This document shows positions 10,351-21,499 of a stretch of DNA of 64,000 nucleotides, one piece after another. The notes under the pieces were generated by a model. That model was not told where the DNA came from. It worked only from the letters and a program-made list of their open reading frames with translations, and searched no databases. How positions within the stretch are numbered: position 1 is the first letter of the stretch; the number at the start of each line of letters is the position of its first letter. Source of the stretch: Nicotiana tabacum (taxonomy: Eukaryota > Streptophyta > Magnoliopsida > Solanales > Solanaceae); assembly GCF_000715075.1 (NCBI RefSeq), contig NC_134103.1, forward strand, positions 75,951,519-76,015,518, in the 5' to 3' direction. The translations under genes and the position numbers were made by a program.

Positions 10351-11821
10351 TGCCTTCTTATCTTTTATTGAACCTAAAAATGTTGTTGAAGCTTTGCAAA
10401 ATGCAAAATGGGTAAATGCAATGCAAGATGAACTCAACCAATTTGAAAAGATTCAAGTTTGGCATCTGGTACCAAGACCCAAGGATAGATTAGTAATTGG
10501 CACAAAATGGTTCTTCAGAAACAAACTTGATGAAGATGGAACAGTTACAAGGAACAAGGCAAGATTGGTGGTTCAAGGATATAGCCAAGATGAGGGCATA
10601 GACTATGATGAAACCTTTGCTCCAGTTGCAAGGTTGGAAGCAATAAGACTCCTCAAAGCCTTTGTTGCTTGAATGGAATTCACCCTTCACCAGATGGATG
10701 TCAAGAATGCTTTCCTCAATGGCTATCTAAAGGAAGAAGTGTTTGTCAAGCAACCTACGGGGTTTGAAAGCAAGGAAAATCCTGATCATGTGTACAAACT
10801 TGACAAAGCACTTTATGGGCTCAAGCAGGCTCCAAAAGCATGGTATGAAAGATTGTCAAAGTTTTTACTTGAGCATGACTACAAGAGAAGTAAAATTGAT
10901 AATACTTTGTTCTTGAAAGCAAAAGATAAAGATCTCTTGGTAGTTAAAATATATGTTGATGATATAATCTTTGGAGCAACTACTAATAAGTTAAGTAAAG
11001 AATTTACTAAACTAATGGGGAGTAAATTTGAAATGAGCATGATGGGTGAGCTTAATTTCTTTTTAGGCTTACAAATTAAACAAAATTCAAATGGAACTAT
11101 GATCCATCAGCAGAAGTATGTAAAAGAGTTGCTTAAAAGGTTTAAAATGGAAGATTCCAAAGAAATTGACACTCCTATTGCAACAGCTACAAAGTTGGAT
11201 ATGGATGAACCTGGTTCATCTTTTGATCAGAAGTTGTATAGGGGAATGATTGGCTCATTGTTGTATCTCAATGCTAGTAGACCTGACATTGTTTACAGTA
11301 TAGGCCTTTGTGCAAGATTTCAGGCAAATCCAAAGGAGTCTCACTTGACTGTTGTCAAGAGAATTTTGAGATATCTAAAAGGCACCACTGATCTGTGTCT
11401 ATGGTATACAAAAGGTAGTAATTTCAATCTAGTGGGATATGCCGATGCTGATTATGCATGTTTTCTAGTGGATAGCAAGAGCACCTCAGGTATGGCACAC
11501 TTTCTTGGCTCAGTGGCCTTATCTATTGTTGAGGCTGAGTATGTTGTTGATGCTTTATGTTATACTCAATTGTTGTGGATCAAACAGCAATTAATGGACT
11601 TTGGAATTGATATTAGTAGTATCCCCATTTTTCGTGATAATACTAGTGCTATTAGTATGACCAAGAACCATGTTCATCACAAGAGAACTAATCACATAGA
11701 TGTTAGGCATCACTTTTTGAGAGATAACTATGAAAAAAGGTTGATCACTGTGGAATGTTGTGATACTGACAAGCAAATAGCTCACATCTTCACAAAAGCC
11801 CTAAGTAGAGATCACTTTTAA
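10351..11821 (+). pseudogene. SIRE-type copia copy 2: reverse transcriptase and RNase H
   Basis: RT fingers at 10394-10672 ([34 protein letters not shown]), a TGA at 10670-10672, then 10673-11821 open for 382 codons. The RT catalytic motif YVDDIIF is intact near 10951-10970. RNase H follows (GYADADYA, VEAEYV, RDNTSA, then HIDVRHHFLRD). Relative to copy 1, 36 bp in frame are missing in RNase H (after 11511), which removes the SWATKKQ block. The protein end (TDKQIAHIFTKALSRDHF) is close to the family end. One stop codon aside, this is the best-kept reverse transcriptase in the window. Confidence 0.92.
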
Positions 11822-12478
11822 AGGAACATGTTAGAATTAGGGATGATTAAGATCACCTAAAAGGACTAGTTAAGAATTCACAATGAAAAAACAAATTGAA
11901 AAAAATAAATTATTTTTGGTTAGAAAATCTGAAAATGTGTATCTAATTAGATTAATTTTTGCTCAGACTCATACTTTCAATAGTATACTCTTGTACCATG
12001 TGTTAAAATGACTCATTAATCTCTAATGATATTTTCTCTATTTTGGTAAATTTAGACTTACACAAGAGAATTATCAGTGAAGAATCTGGTTCATCAAGAT
12101 AACACGGTATGTTTTCTACACTCTGCATAATTTGAAATAAAAATATTTGGATAATGAGCAGAGTCCTACTTAATTCCAAACTCGTTTTGGACTTATCCGT
12201 TACAAGTGAACCAGTTCCGTTCAAAAGACTCCTAACTGAATTGAATTACCTGGATTCTAGGGATAGACTCCAATATTTGTTCAAGCCTAAAATTCAGTTT
12301 GATTAGACTTCTAAAAGTCTGAAAAGCTGTCGTTACCCATTAATTACCTCTCTTTATATTGATCAACATTATTTCTTTCTTCACTCCATTACTTTTTCAA
12401 GCCGTCAAACTCTCTTCATCTTCTCTAATCTTCCAAAATAAATCTACTTCTCTTTTCTTCCAGAACCAAGTTAAAAAA
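11822..12478 (+). other. Spacer between pol and downstream ORF of SIRE copy 2
   Basis: No coding region. The last part resembles an mRNA leader: TCTTTATATTGATC near 12350-12363, then a long pyrimidine-rich stretch ending TCTTTTCTTCCAG at 12451-12463, a good 3' splice-site-like sequence, 15 bp before the ATG of the downstream ORF. Confidence 0.5.
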
Positions 12479-13162
12479 ATGGCCAAAACTCCTGAAAATC
12501 CTTCATCCCCACCCAAGAAAATTACACCCACAACATCTATCACACTTTAAGCCACACCTCTGTCTAAGAAAGGAAGAACTGAGATGCTTGCTCGCAAAAT
12601 AGTGGCAGGGAGCGCATTATCGAATTATCAAAAATGTTAGATAAACAATTGAAGGATAGCCAGGTCCAGGAACCTCACCATTCTGAAGACTCATTTAAAT
12701 CTGCTACTTAGGGGGAAGAAACGGTTTCTTCTGAAACTGAACAGGTATCTTCTGGCCCTAAAGTTACTCCTGAGACAATTTCTGAAGTTGATACAAATTT
12801 GGAGAATAGGTTTATGTTGATAGGGTCTATAGCAGGTGTTTGAAACTATTGAGTCTGCAGAAGTTGGTGGTAAAAATAAAAAGGGAAAAGAAAAGGAGAG
12901 CAAGGGAGTTAGGAGTGCTGTGAGGGGAAAGGGTAAAAGAGTGGATGATCCTTCACCCACTCCTGTAAGTTTAACCAATGACATAGGTGCAATAGTTATT
13001 TGGGAAGAGAAATCTGGTAAAGTAGACGAGAGTGTACAGAAAACAGGGGGAAGTGGGTCTGGCGAAACTGCTGAAGGGCTTGTTCAGCTTGGGAAAAATA
13101 GAGATGAACCTGTTTCATCAGAATATGCTGAAATTCCTCCAAGCCAAAAATCAAGCACCTAG
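12479..13162 (+). pseudogene. SIRE downstream (env-like) ORF, internally deleted
   Basis: Starts MAKTPENPSSPPKK at 12479. Stops and shifts follow (TAA 12548-12550, TAG near 12709, frameshift near 12835), then 12836-13162 reads a Lys/Glu-rich low-complexity protein (GGKNKKGKEKES, GKGKRVDDPSPTP) and ends in a short piece of the C-terminal tail. Compared with the C-terminus at 5206-5437, the central part including the coiled coil is missing, with a deletion junction near 13120-13130. It resembles the extra ORF of Solanaceae SIRE-lineage elements. Its role is not established; the label env-like is by position only, and no signal peptide or membrane segment is visible. Confidence 0.72.
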
Positions 13163-13619
13163 TCCTTCCCAGCCTCAAGCCTCCTAGCCTAGTATAGATC
13201 AACCAGTGACCCAGTTCGGGATTTCTTTTGCTTCTTTTGCTCATGTTTCCAGTGTTTTTATAAATACACTGTCTTTTGCTTTAACTGTTTGTTTATATTT
13301 TTTTGATGGTTAAAATTCTTAGCTTGATCTTTGATGATTAACCCATGATTGTATTTGAAGTAGCCCCAGTGGCCATGAGTAAGTTTTAAAATCTGGCTAT
13401 CTTACTTATTTATGCAACTTTTCGATGATGCCAAAAGGGGGAAAAAAGGTTGTACTTTACACTTTGAACAGTGATGTTTATAACCTAATGAACCTGATCC
13501 TTGATGATAAGTGATAAAAAAGAAAAATATTTCTAACATTATGTTGATGTTGAGCTAAGTTGAAACATGGCCTAAGCATATGAAAAGCACAGAGTTTGTC
13601 ATCATAAAAATGGAGAATT
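13163..13619 (+). other. SIRE copy 2 3' untranslated region
   Basis: No ORF. Parallel to 5438-5901, with purine runs AAAAGGGGGAAAAAAGG (about 13433-13449) and AAAAATGGAGAATT just before the LTR (13606-13619). Confidence 0.72.
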
Positions 13620-14547
13620 TATTGGCCTAAGTGAAGGTTAGTTTTGAAGATTGATAAAGGAAGCTCAGGCATGAACCAGGTCCATCCCTTGTATGCATAG
13701 ACACGGGCAAATTCGAGCATGTGTGATGCACGTGAAGGAGATAAGCTTAAGTTCGTAAAATTGATATCACCTGATCAAAGAGGTTGCATAATTAATAAGG
13801 AGAAGGACTCCTTAATCAAAGAGAACACTATCCAAGATAAGGGAGGAGTTAGAAGTTGAGATCAACTAGAACTCTTCCACCAAGGAAGAGTAGCATTAGA
13901 ACTCTAGTTATTTTCTACTCTACTAACTCTATAAAGCGAAGGATATTCTCATTCTACAGGTATGCACAAAAGCAGAAGTTAAACGTGAATTGAGAGCAAA
14001 ATAGCAAGGTATTTTGCAACAATTCGTGCGTGATTCAAATGTGCAAACCTGAAACTACATGAACCAGATAGAAGAACCAGCTCTAAGTGTCTATCTTTTA
14101 TTCTAGTTTAATTGTAGTAGGTGTTTTCATATTTTACCTTTCAGCTTTATCTAGAGGCAATTGTAATAGGTACTCAAAGTATTCAAGTTAGAGTTAACTT
14201 GAAGTAGTCGCAACAGTTAGAGGCTGTTTTCCACAACGGGATTAGAGTTAATCCTAGGTTTACAAAAGTATTTTGTAAATGCAGTTTTTGGCTCAGTGGA
14301 TTAGTGAAGAGTTTGGAAAAATTTTACTAGGAAGTAGGTCGTGATTTTTTTCACTTTTGAGCCAGGTGTTTTCCACGTAAAATACTTGCGTTCTTTACTT
14401 TCCGCATTTACTGTTTCATCAATAGTAGGTTAAGGAATACATAGAAGAACCCGATCCTTCTATAATCAGTTTAGGCGAAAAATTAGGTACCACACAAATC
14501 ACCCTCCTCCCCCCTCCTCGTGTGTGGTATTGAAATTAAAAACATCA
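13620..14547 (+). repeat. 3' LTR of SIRE copy 2
   Basis: 928 bp, starts TATTGGCC (the first TG is mutated to TA) and ends CATCA. It is preceded by a polypurine tract and followed by APX intron sequence (CACGATTAACC), 48 bp from exon 6. The downstream flank is the same as after the lone LTR at 4481. Confidence 0.88.
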
Positions 14548-14595
14548 CACGATTAACCTAGCAATATAAAGGTTCACAAAAAAACATAAACTTAC

Positions 14596-14678
14596 CAGTG
14601 TATGACTCCCTGATAGCGCCAATATATCTTTCTAAGACAAACCAACCTGATAAAATACCTCCTTTAGATGTGTCACAC
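14596..14678 (-). pseudogene. APX3: Ascorbate peroxidase exon 6
   Basis: 83 nt on the minus strand (14678 to 14596): [12 protein letters not shown], then a TAG where the family has the Asp of SDKD, then KDI-x-ALSG-x-HTL with the proximal haem-ligand His, then the donor GTAAG. AG acceptor present. It encodes part of the peroxidase domain that would bind haem in a peroxisomal-membrane enzyme reducing H2O2 with ascorbate. The in-frame stop makes it non-functional. Its duplicate is at 4529-4611. Confidence 0.88.
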
Positions 14679-15684
14679 CTACTATTAATTACAAATATAT
14701 GCAACAGAGAATCCCAATTTAGGTTATGTTAGTTTACAAACAATAGAAAGATCTGAGAACTTGAATCATGTGAAAACACATGCATTACTTAAGAAGAAAA
14801 CAAACTAATTTTCTATGAAAATCAACAATTTGAAGAGCAATATAATTCAGAAACTGGAAAGACTTAGATGTCATAAATCCAAAAAGATATTACTTTTGCA
14901 CGCTATTAAAAATAGTTATTATTGAGAAAAACTGCAATTTAAGTAACAACAAAGGTTGAGCAAGGCGCAGCTTGACCATTGGAAGTCAAAGGTAGGCAGA
15001 CAATTTGGGAACAACCCCACGTTTAGGTGTATTTCTAGATGCTTTCAAAAATTTTGCTTTAGTGTTGAATAATTTGAGCTTTTCTTTTTGATGTCTCGAG
15101 TACTAATGGAGGATCTTCTACGTATCTTTTGTATAATATGATTAACGTCTCTTTGGTAATTACGACAAACAAAATACAGAACCGATAAAAAAACATAAAC
15201 AAAATACATATATCCTTTTTCTCATGTCCCACAGCAATGGTTTTATTCATAGAAAATATATATATATATCCTTTGTGAATAAAATTGTTGCTATATTTTG
15301 TGTTAGGTTGGAATTAAAATGAAAGTGCATGAGAGAAGGTATTTGATATGTTAGTTAAAAAGTAAAGAGAAAGGTTTACAAGGACATTTTTTCAATAAAG
15401 AGAAAGGTTTACAAGGCCACGCATTTCAATAAAGTGTATCTCAACTATCATATCATATTCCATATTCAATTTATTATATAACCATGCATACCAAATATGA
15501 TGAAGAAAAGAATAATATGCCTATTATATTTATAAGAAAAAAGATCCAACAAATTAAAATCACTCCTCTTCTTTGTATCAAACATATATATTTGCTACTT
15601 ATTTCAAGCAGTTTCATCCTATCTATGAAAACTAATACAAACAACATCTAATATGACGGGTGTATCAAATATCAAAAGCAAAAG
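14679..15684 (-). other. APX introns 4-5 with a possible exon 5 relic
   Basis: AT-rich intron-like DNA. A weak candidate for exon 5 lies at 14844-14880 on the minus strand: it keeps a match to the LPDAK codons (CTTTCCAGTTTCTGAA) but lacks the preceding Lys-Glu-Gly codons. Positions to 15282 are duplicated at 4612-5205. An (AT)n run lies near 15257-15268. Nothing else recognised. Confidence 0.4.
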
Positions 15685-15756
15685 TTTGTGTCTATGAGGT
15701 ACAGAAAAATCCACTTAATTACCCTTCTACCAATCAACAGCTACAATACATGCAAG
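15685..15756 (-). pseudogene. APX3: Ascorbate peroxidase exon 4, heavily decayed
   Basis: Minus strand from 15756, right after an AG acceptor, translates as LA-x-x-VAV-x, two stops, then a VDFSVP block; it lines up with [22 protein letters not shown] of peroxisomal-type ascorbate peroxidases with two stops and one extra codon. The donor GT is not visible. Position and order between exons 3 and 6 support the identification more than the residue identity, which is modest. Confidence 0.6.
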
Positions 15757-16356
15757 CTATTAGATTATTTATAGCAATAATTAAGTTCAACTATGTCCAT
15801 CAGCATATAATTTTCTGAAATGTAACAAGATGCAAAATATATCATGTCAGCTATTCAGGGATCAACTGTGTGGTAATTATGAATACTATTACTTGTCTAA
15901 CCAAAGAGAACTAGCTAGCTCTTTTCGCAAGACTGTGAAAGGTGCATATTCATCAATCCCTACCAATTTGACTTTAATGACACATCTCAGAATTTACTTG
16001 TTTCAGAAATTTTTTCGGAATTATATATGTGTGATGGGTTAAGCAAGTCCTTTGAGCATGCAGGATTACAACCTGACTACCACATTTTCCAACAATAAAT
16101 AGTTCCCCATTAAGAAATTAATTGTCTGGAAATAGACTTTTCCCAACATAAATATTTCAGAATAAATTAATGATAAAGAATTTGAATGATCTGACCAATC
16201 AAATGTTAGAGGACTGCTTTATTTTACTTTTCATCAAAAGCACAAATTGTTCAAAAAGAGTGATAATTAAGTTGATCATCACTCATTCAAAAAATATATG
16301 AATGCCACAAGAAATCACTCAAGCATCTTTAAGAACAAAAGAAAAAAAGTACTCAC
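15757..16356 (-). other. APX intron 3
   Basis: AT-rich, no coding evidence on either strand. It starts (minus strand) with the donor GTGAGTAC directly after exon 3 at 16356-16349. Confidence 0.5.
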
Positions 16357-16806
16357 CTGTTATAGATTTGCATATGCTTTTTTTTTTTCATAAGGTAAAC
16401 GTTTATTTATAAGGCACCAAGATGGCACAAAAAATATATCCCAAATTACAACATCAGCAACTTGTTCTCCCCCTCCTAACACCTCCAGAAAGTCCATAAA
16501 TTGATTTATATTTCCTAACTAACTACATTTACACCAAAAATACAGATTGTGAAAACATATATTCTTAATTCTAATTATGTGATTTATGTGTCCTTCAAAG
16601 CAAGCGTTGTTTATTTCCAGCCATAAGGTCCATAGAATGCACAATATCATAGTTCTCCACATCAGTTTCAGCCTTCTAGGTGCTCTTTGAGATTGTCAAG
16701 TTTCTAATAAGCCCCTAACAATTGAGGCATCACCCAAGAAATACCACAGATGCTAAAAAATATATGCCAGCATATGTAATCTTTGGATGTTCAGCCTTCA
16801 CTTGTT
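16357..16806 (-). pseudogene. APX3: Ascorbate peroxidase exon 3, split by a LINE
   Basis: Minus strand: a TTGCAG acceptor, then 16806-16770 encodes EQVKAEHPKITYA, a near-exact peroxisomal-type APX peptide. A 393-bp LINE fragment interrupts it, and the exon resumes at 16376-16357 as ANL-stop-Q before a perfect donor CAG-GTGAGT. The stop replaces the Tyr of the LYQ end. The repeated GCATATG at 16370-16376 and 16770-16776 is the LINE target duplication. The exon lies 40 bp from the Tat LTR, whose element is in intron 2; exons 1-2 are missing on this strand and are found inverted at 37447-37866. Confidence 0.85.
16377..16769 (-). mobile_element. 5'-truncated LINE (L1-type 3' end)
   Basis: Minus-strand translation in two frames gives the region after the LINE reverse transcriptase zinc-binding domain: CGISWVMPQ, then LKLMWRTMILCILWTLWLEINNACFEG in the RKIW..W-x-WxERN-xRxF pattern. 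It ends in a poly-A (poly-T at 16378-16389). Flanked by the 7-bp repeat GCATATG. Only the last 0.4 kb was inserted, into APX exon 3. Confidence 0.75.
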
Positions 16807-16845
16807 CTGCAATTGGAAACAAAACACGTTTAAAGATGGAATAAT

Positions 16846-17434
16846 TGTGTCATATAATTGTATTGGATAAAATATGTCACGATACATGACCACTAAAGAA
16901 GGGACACGTGAAATCAAAGCCTGGAGGACAGAAAACCGAGCACGTCTACCTCGTGTGTCACCGAGAAAGGCGAATCCATAAAGGCATTAAGCATGTTGCG
17001 CCCGCTAGCATTTAATAAACAATATTCTACGGCATTAAAGAATAACGGCCCATTACAGGAATTTGGGCATCTATACTTTCCATTAGGTTTCCATTATCGC
17101 ACTTCGATAATTGTCATTAATGGTGGGCCCGACCATTACGCCCACTAAGCTATAAATAATAGGCTCAACTATCATTGTAAGATACGATTTTTTGGAGATC
17201 AAAGAGCATATTCTAATACAACATCTTTATACTATTTATCTCTCTAACTAGTTATTCTTATCATCACCGTGCCCGGAAAATCTGTTCCCGGGCTCTCCAA
17301 ATCTATCGTTTTATCTACATTTGTGCTAAGTATCTTGTACGAAAATTGATTAATTTATTATCTTTTGGGATCAAATTGATTCATCTGTCTAGAAACCACG
17401 AACAAATTCAACTGTATCATTTTCTGGGTAAACA
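16846..17434 (+). repeat. 5' LTR of Tat-type gypsy element
   Basis: 589 bp, TGTGTCAT to GTAAACA, followed three bases later by a primer site. The 5 bp before it are ATAAT (16841-16845). The inverted LTR copy at 39252-39754 is flanked on its outer 3' side by ATTAT (39247-39251), the reverse complement, as expected if the two were the LTRs of one insertion later split by an inversion. Confidence 0.85.
17151..17158 (+). promoter_or_regulatory. TATA box of the Tat LTR
   Basis: TATAAATA after GC-rich sequence and 283 bp before the LTR end; the same motif is kept in the inverted copy near 39528. A typical U3 promoter position. Confidence 0.6.
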
Positions 17435-17437
17435 ATT

Positions 17438-17455
17438 TGGCGCCCACCGTGGGGC
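17438..17455 (+). other. Primer-binding site of Tat element
   Basis: TGGCGCCCACCGTGGGGC three bases after the LTR; the TGGCGCC-type site is usual for Tat-lineage elements. I did not assign the tRNA. Confidence 0.75.
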
Positions 17456-17545
17456 CTAGACAGTCGTGCGATTAAAATTGGTCCTTGCTTTTTATCCATA
17501 GACAAGCTTTGATCGTTTTCTATCTTAGCAAAAAATCACCAAAAA

Positions 17546-18980
17546 ATGGCAATCAATACCGTTATTAACACTCGTGATCCTGAGGTTCAGGGGGAACATC
17601 CCCATTTTGAGGACTCAATCAGCGACACTAGCGATGAGGGGGAAGATACCATACCGGTGTATAACAGGCGGTACCCCAGGCAAGTACGGGAGGCGACTCC
17701 AGATGATGCTGACCAGGGGCATGTAGCAGACGCGGTAAGGATCCTTCAAGAGCAAGAGGAAATCATTCTAGGCCACCTCACGCGGCAGGATCAAGTTATG
17801 ACGGAGTTAAAACATGCGCTATCAGGCACTTCAAATAATACAAACATGCGAGATCTAGTTCCTCCCGTTGTTCCAACAAACCAAACAACGCAGAGAGTTG
17901 ACAACAACACTCCCAAAGGCGAAGTTGGCTCTGACGGAGCTGGGGGGTAGATTTGGCCTCAACAGCGATAATGATCCGTTCAAAAAGGAACTCTTGTGGT
18001 TCATGAAGGAAGTAAACGCCTGCATGGACCAAATCCCGGGAGCACCCCCTGTACTGAAAGGCCCGAGCTTGAAGAAGTACATCCAATTACCGTACAAACC
18101 GAGTGCGGCCCCGGAATTAATCCCAAACAGATTCAGAATGCCTGAAGTGCCAAAATACGATGGGACCTCAGATCCACAGGAACATATCACTACCTACACA
18201 ACGGCGGTGAAAGGAAATGATCTGGTTCCTCACGAAATCGAGTATGTGTTATTGAATAAATTTGGCGAGACTCTCACGAGGGGAGCCTTGACATGGTACT
18301 CATTATTGCCCGAGCATTCCATAGATTCTTTTTAAATGCTCGCGGATTAGTTCATCAAGGCCCATGCCGGTGCCAAAAAGGTACAAGCCCAAAAGGCCGA
18401 CATATTCAGGATCGCACATTAAGAATTCGAGCTATTACGAAGGTTCGTTAGCAGATTCCAGAAGGAAAGGATGTTATTACCGGCCGTCCCAAACGAATAG
18501 GCAGCTGAAGCGTTCACTAAGGGTTTGAACCGGAGGAGCTCAGATGCTTCCCGGAAGTTGAAGGAAAGTCTGCTCGGGTTTCAAGCAACAACTTGGGCGG
18601 ATGTCCAAAACCGGTACGAGTCAAGATAAGGATCGAAGACGATCAGGTTGACTTACCGTCATCAGCAAAGGGATGGGAGAAGAACAAAGAAAGAATAAAG
18701 GCGATGTCCATTCAAGGGGGCGGTTCCTACCCTACGAGCTGACGGAAGGTGGTGACAAGAGCTTCCGGACATCAGACAAATTCACCGTTGACATGAGGAC
18801 CGATCGTGGGCAGAACAATAGATCGTTATAGGATAGGAAAATTTTGGGACCACGAGGTTCTTCTTATCCAAAGTGATCATAGTATAATTTCAACGTCAGC
18901 ATGGTGGAGTTAGTGTCGGCCCTAAGAGATATCAAATAGGCACTATTCCCGAGACCAATGAGGTCTGATCCCAGCTAGAG
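17546..18980 (+). pseudogene. Tat-type gypsy gag
   Basis: Opens at 17546 (MAINTVINTRDPEVQGEH) with a disordered acidic N-terminus, shifts frame near 17870-17950 and continues 17868-18335 with the capsid-like core (MPEVPKYDGTSDPQEHITTY, LVPHEIEYVLL, GALTWYSLLPEHSIDSF), closing in TAA at 18333-18335. Beyond, the retrotrans_gag continuation (LRRFVSRFQKER near 18440) can be followed only through stops and shifts. No zinc knuckle was recognised. Gag would form the particle. Dead copy. Confidence 0.82.
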
Positions 18981-19179
18981 GGATCCAAATTTATGGTCTG
19001 AATACCATGGCATTTGTGGCCATCGGACTGGAGACTGTCGGCACCTCTGGGAAGAAGTGGCAACACTGTTGAAGAATGGTCACCTCAGAGAACTGTTGAG
19101 TGGCCGAGCCAAAAATATTTATGGTCGGGACAGGGGCGACGCGCAAACCTCGAAGGCATGAGAACAACCTCCACGTCAA

Positions 19180-19776
19180 ATGATCAACATGATATTCGGA
19201 GGGAACGAGATTAATGGGGTCACCTTCTCGGCTGCAAAGAAGAATAAAGTATCGACAACCTATAGTAAGAGATTCTGGGAAGATGATATCACGTTCACGG
19301 ATGAAGACGCGGACGGATTACTACTACCGCATAATGATACGCTAGTAATTTCTTTATATATGTTAAATTTTAAAATTCAACATGTTTTAGTGGATCCAGG
19401 AAGTTCTGCCAATATCATACAATGGAGAGTTCTAGATCAATTTAAACTCACTGGGAACATCGTCCCGGCAATAAAGCTCCTTGCCGGATTCAACCTCGCA
19501 AACGTGACAACCCAAGGAAAAATTTTACTATTTACAGATGTCGAAAGCGTAAAAAAGATAGCTCTCTTCGAAGTAGTAGATGGGGACATGGGCTATAATA
19601 TCATCCTGAGAAGGCCATGGTTGTACGAGAAGAAATTTGTGCCTTCGACATACCACCAATTGCTGAAATTCCTAACACCCGGGGGGATCAAGCGGATAAG
19701 AGGTGATCAACTGGCAGCGAGAGAGATGAATGCGATCTCAGTCTCTCATAGAAAGGGAAAGGAGCATGCGACATAG
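19180..19776 (+). pseudogene. Tat-type gypsy aspartic protease region
   Basis: An open frame of 198 codons. The retropepsin active-site motif LVDPGSSANI is at about codons 70-79 and the second motif appears as IILRRPWLY near 145, where the family has ILGRPWLH; the glycine is replaced. The preceding part (FTDEDADGLLLPHNDTLVIS) matches the usual lead-in to the Tat protease. The frame stops at TAG 19774-19776 before reverse transcriptase. The catalytic Asp is present; the altered flap-side motif and the stop make activity unlikely. Confidence 0.82.
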
Positions 19777-20960
19777 CAGTTATAAGAACCGGCTTCCGAC
19801 CCCGAACCAGAGGAAGTTTCTCTGGGGGTAGGATAGTTAGAGCAATATCATATACCAAGGTATTTTCAAGTATCAGAAGAAACAGACGTAACGAAATCCA
19901 CGGCAGAAGAACTAGAGCAGGTTGCACTATTTGAAAAATTCCCAGAAAGGAAATTCTATTTGGGAACAGGACTACACCCATAGCTCAGGTCAGATTTTAT
20001 TGAATTCCTTAAAATTAATGCTGATTGTTTTGCATGGTCGCACGAGGATATGACAGGAATCCCAACAGAGATAGCCGTGCACAAGTTAAGCTTGGACCCA
20101 AGAATACCTCCGGTAAGGCAAAAGAAACGCCATATTGCCGAAGTAAGGAATAAATTCATCAGAGAAGAGGTAACCCGTCTACTTAAGATTGGTTCAATCC
20201 GAGAGGTAAGATATCCGGACTGGCTAGATAATGTGGTAGTAGTTCCTAAGAAGAACAATAAATTTCGCATGTGCGTAGATTATAAAGATATTAATAAGGC
20301 ATACCTAAAGGACTCGATCCCATTACGGTCGGGCACGAGTTAATGAGTTTCCTCTATGCCTATTCTGGGTACAATCAGATCAAGATGAACCCGAAAGATG
20401 GGGAAAAGACTTCATGTATTATAAATTTTGGTACATATTGTTACAACCTAATGCCCTGCGGACTAAAAAACGTCGGAGCCACTTACCAATGGCTCGTAAA
20501 TAAGTTGTTCGAAAAACAAATAGGATGAACTATGGAAGCATATATAGACAATATGCTCGTTAAGTCTCTACATGAAGGTAATCACCTGAGACATCCGCAA
20601 GAAATGTTTGACACACTGAGGGAGCACAACATGAAGCTTAACCCCGAGAAGTGTGCGTTCGGGGTCGGATCAGGTAAATTCTCAGGATTCCTGGTCTCAT
20701 AAAGAGGAAATAGGTGAATCCCGACAAAATCAAGGCCATAGAGGACATCTCAGATTAACTATTCAACGTAAAGGAAGTATAGAGACTCACAGGCAGATTA
20801 CCGGCTTTGAGCAGGTTCATTTCCCGATCATCAAAGAAGTGGCATCGCTTCTTCGTGCTGCTCAAAAAGAAAAACAACTTCGAGTGGACGCTAGAGTGTC
20901 GGCAAGCCTTGAAGTTATTGAAGAAACACTTGTCAAGCCCTTCGTTGCTCTCGAAACCTA
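19777..20960 (+). pseudogene. Tat-type gypsy reverse transcriptase
   Basis: 20050-20343 encodes RT fingers (KLSLDPRIPPVRQKKR, WLDNVVVVPKKNNKFRMCVDYKDINKAY), then about 16 family residues between DSIPL and FLYAYSGY are missing. 20343-20528 continues (SGYNQIKMN, YCYNLMPCGLKNVGATYQ). After a TGA at 20526-20528 the catalytic motif reads YIDNML, so the second Asp of YxDD is Asn (20540-20556). RT connection follows near 20600-20960 in mixed frames. The polymerase cannot be active: deletion, stop and altered active site. Confidence 0.87.
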
Positions 20961-21063
20961 AAGAAGGAGAATCATTGTTAGTCTACCTGGCGGTCTTAGA
21001 AGTTGCGATAAGCGCAGTTTTAGCCCGAGGACAGCGATTAAATCACAAGTCCTGGCTGACTTC

Positions 21064-21480
21064 ATGGCCGATTTCAGCCTTGGAATATTGCCTCTGGCTG
21101 CCAAAGAGGCAACTATGGTGTCAAAGCCGGCACCGGGAGTCTGGACCTTATTCACAGATGGAGATTCAAACGTGAAAGGGTCCGGACTCGGGATAGTCTT
21201 GATTATGCCTTCGGGGGAAACCTTAAGGAAAGCCATCAGAACAATCCCTCTAATTAACAATGAGGCAGAGTATGAAGCTTTGATTGCAGGGCTCGAATTA
21301 GCTCGGGGACTTGAATCTGAAGCCATCAAAGTGAAATGTGATTCACAGTTGGTGGTAAATCAGGTCTAAGGAATTTTTGACACCAAAGGAGAGCGTATGC
21401 AACAATATGTAGTAAGGGTTCAGGCTTTACTGACACAATGCGGAAGCGGATGCACTAGCAAATCTGGGCTCATCAATAGA
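21064..21480 (+). pseudogene. Tat-type gypsy RNase H
   Basis: 21064-21369 encodes a type-I RNase H: WTLFTDGDSNVKGSGLGIVL (first catalytic Asp, here TDGDSN), NEAEYEALIAGLELA (catalytic Glu), VKCDSQLVVNQV (second Asp). A TAA at 21367-21369 precedes the last motif, whose catalytic Asp appears near 21445 out of frame. This is the extra RNase H typical of Tat-lineage gypsy elements. Confidence 0.82.
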
Positions 21481-21499
21481 AATCCAAGGACCAGAATTA

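Noticed and set aside
17796..18190. Minus-strand ORFs of about 100 codons over Tat gag
   Set aside because: Shadows of the plus-strand gag frame; no family resemblance.
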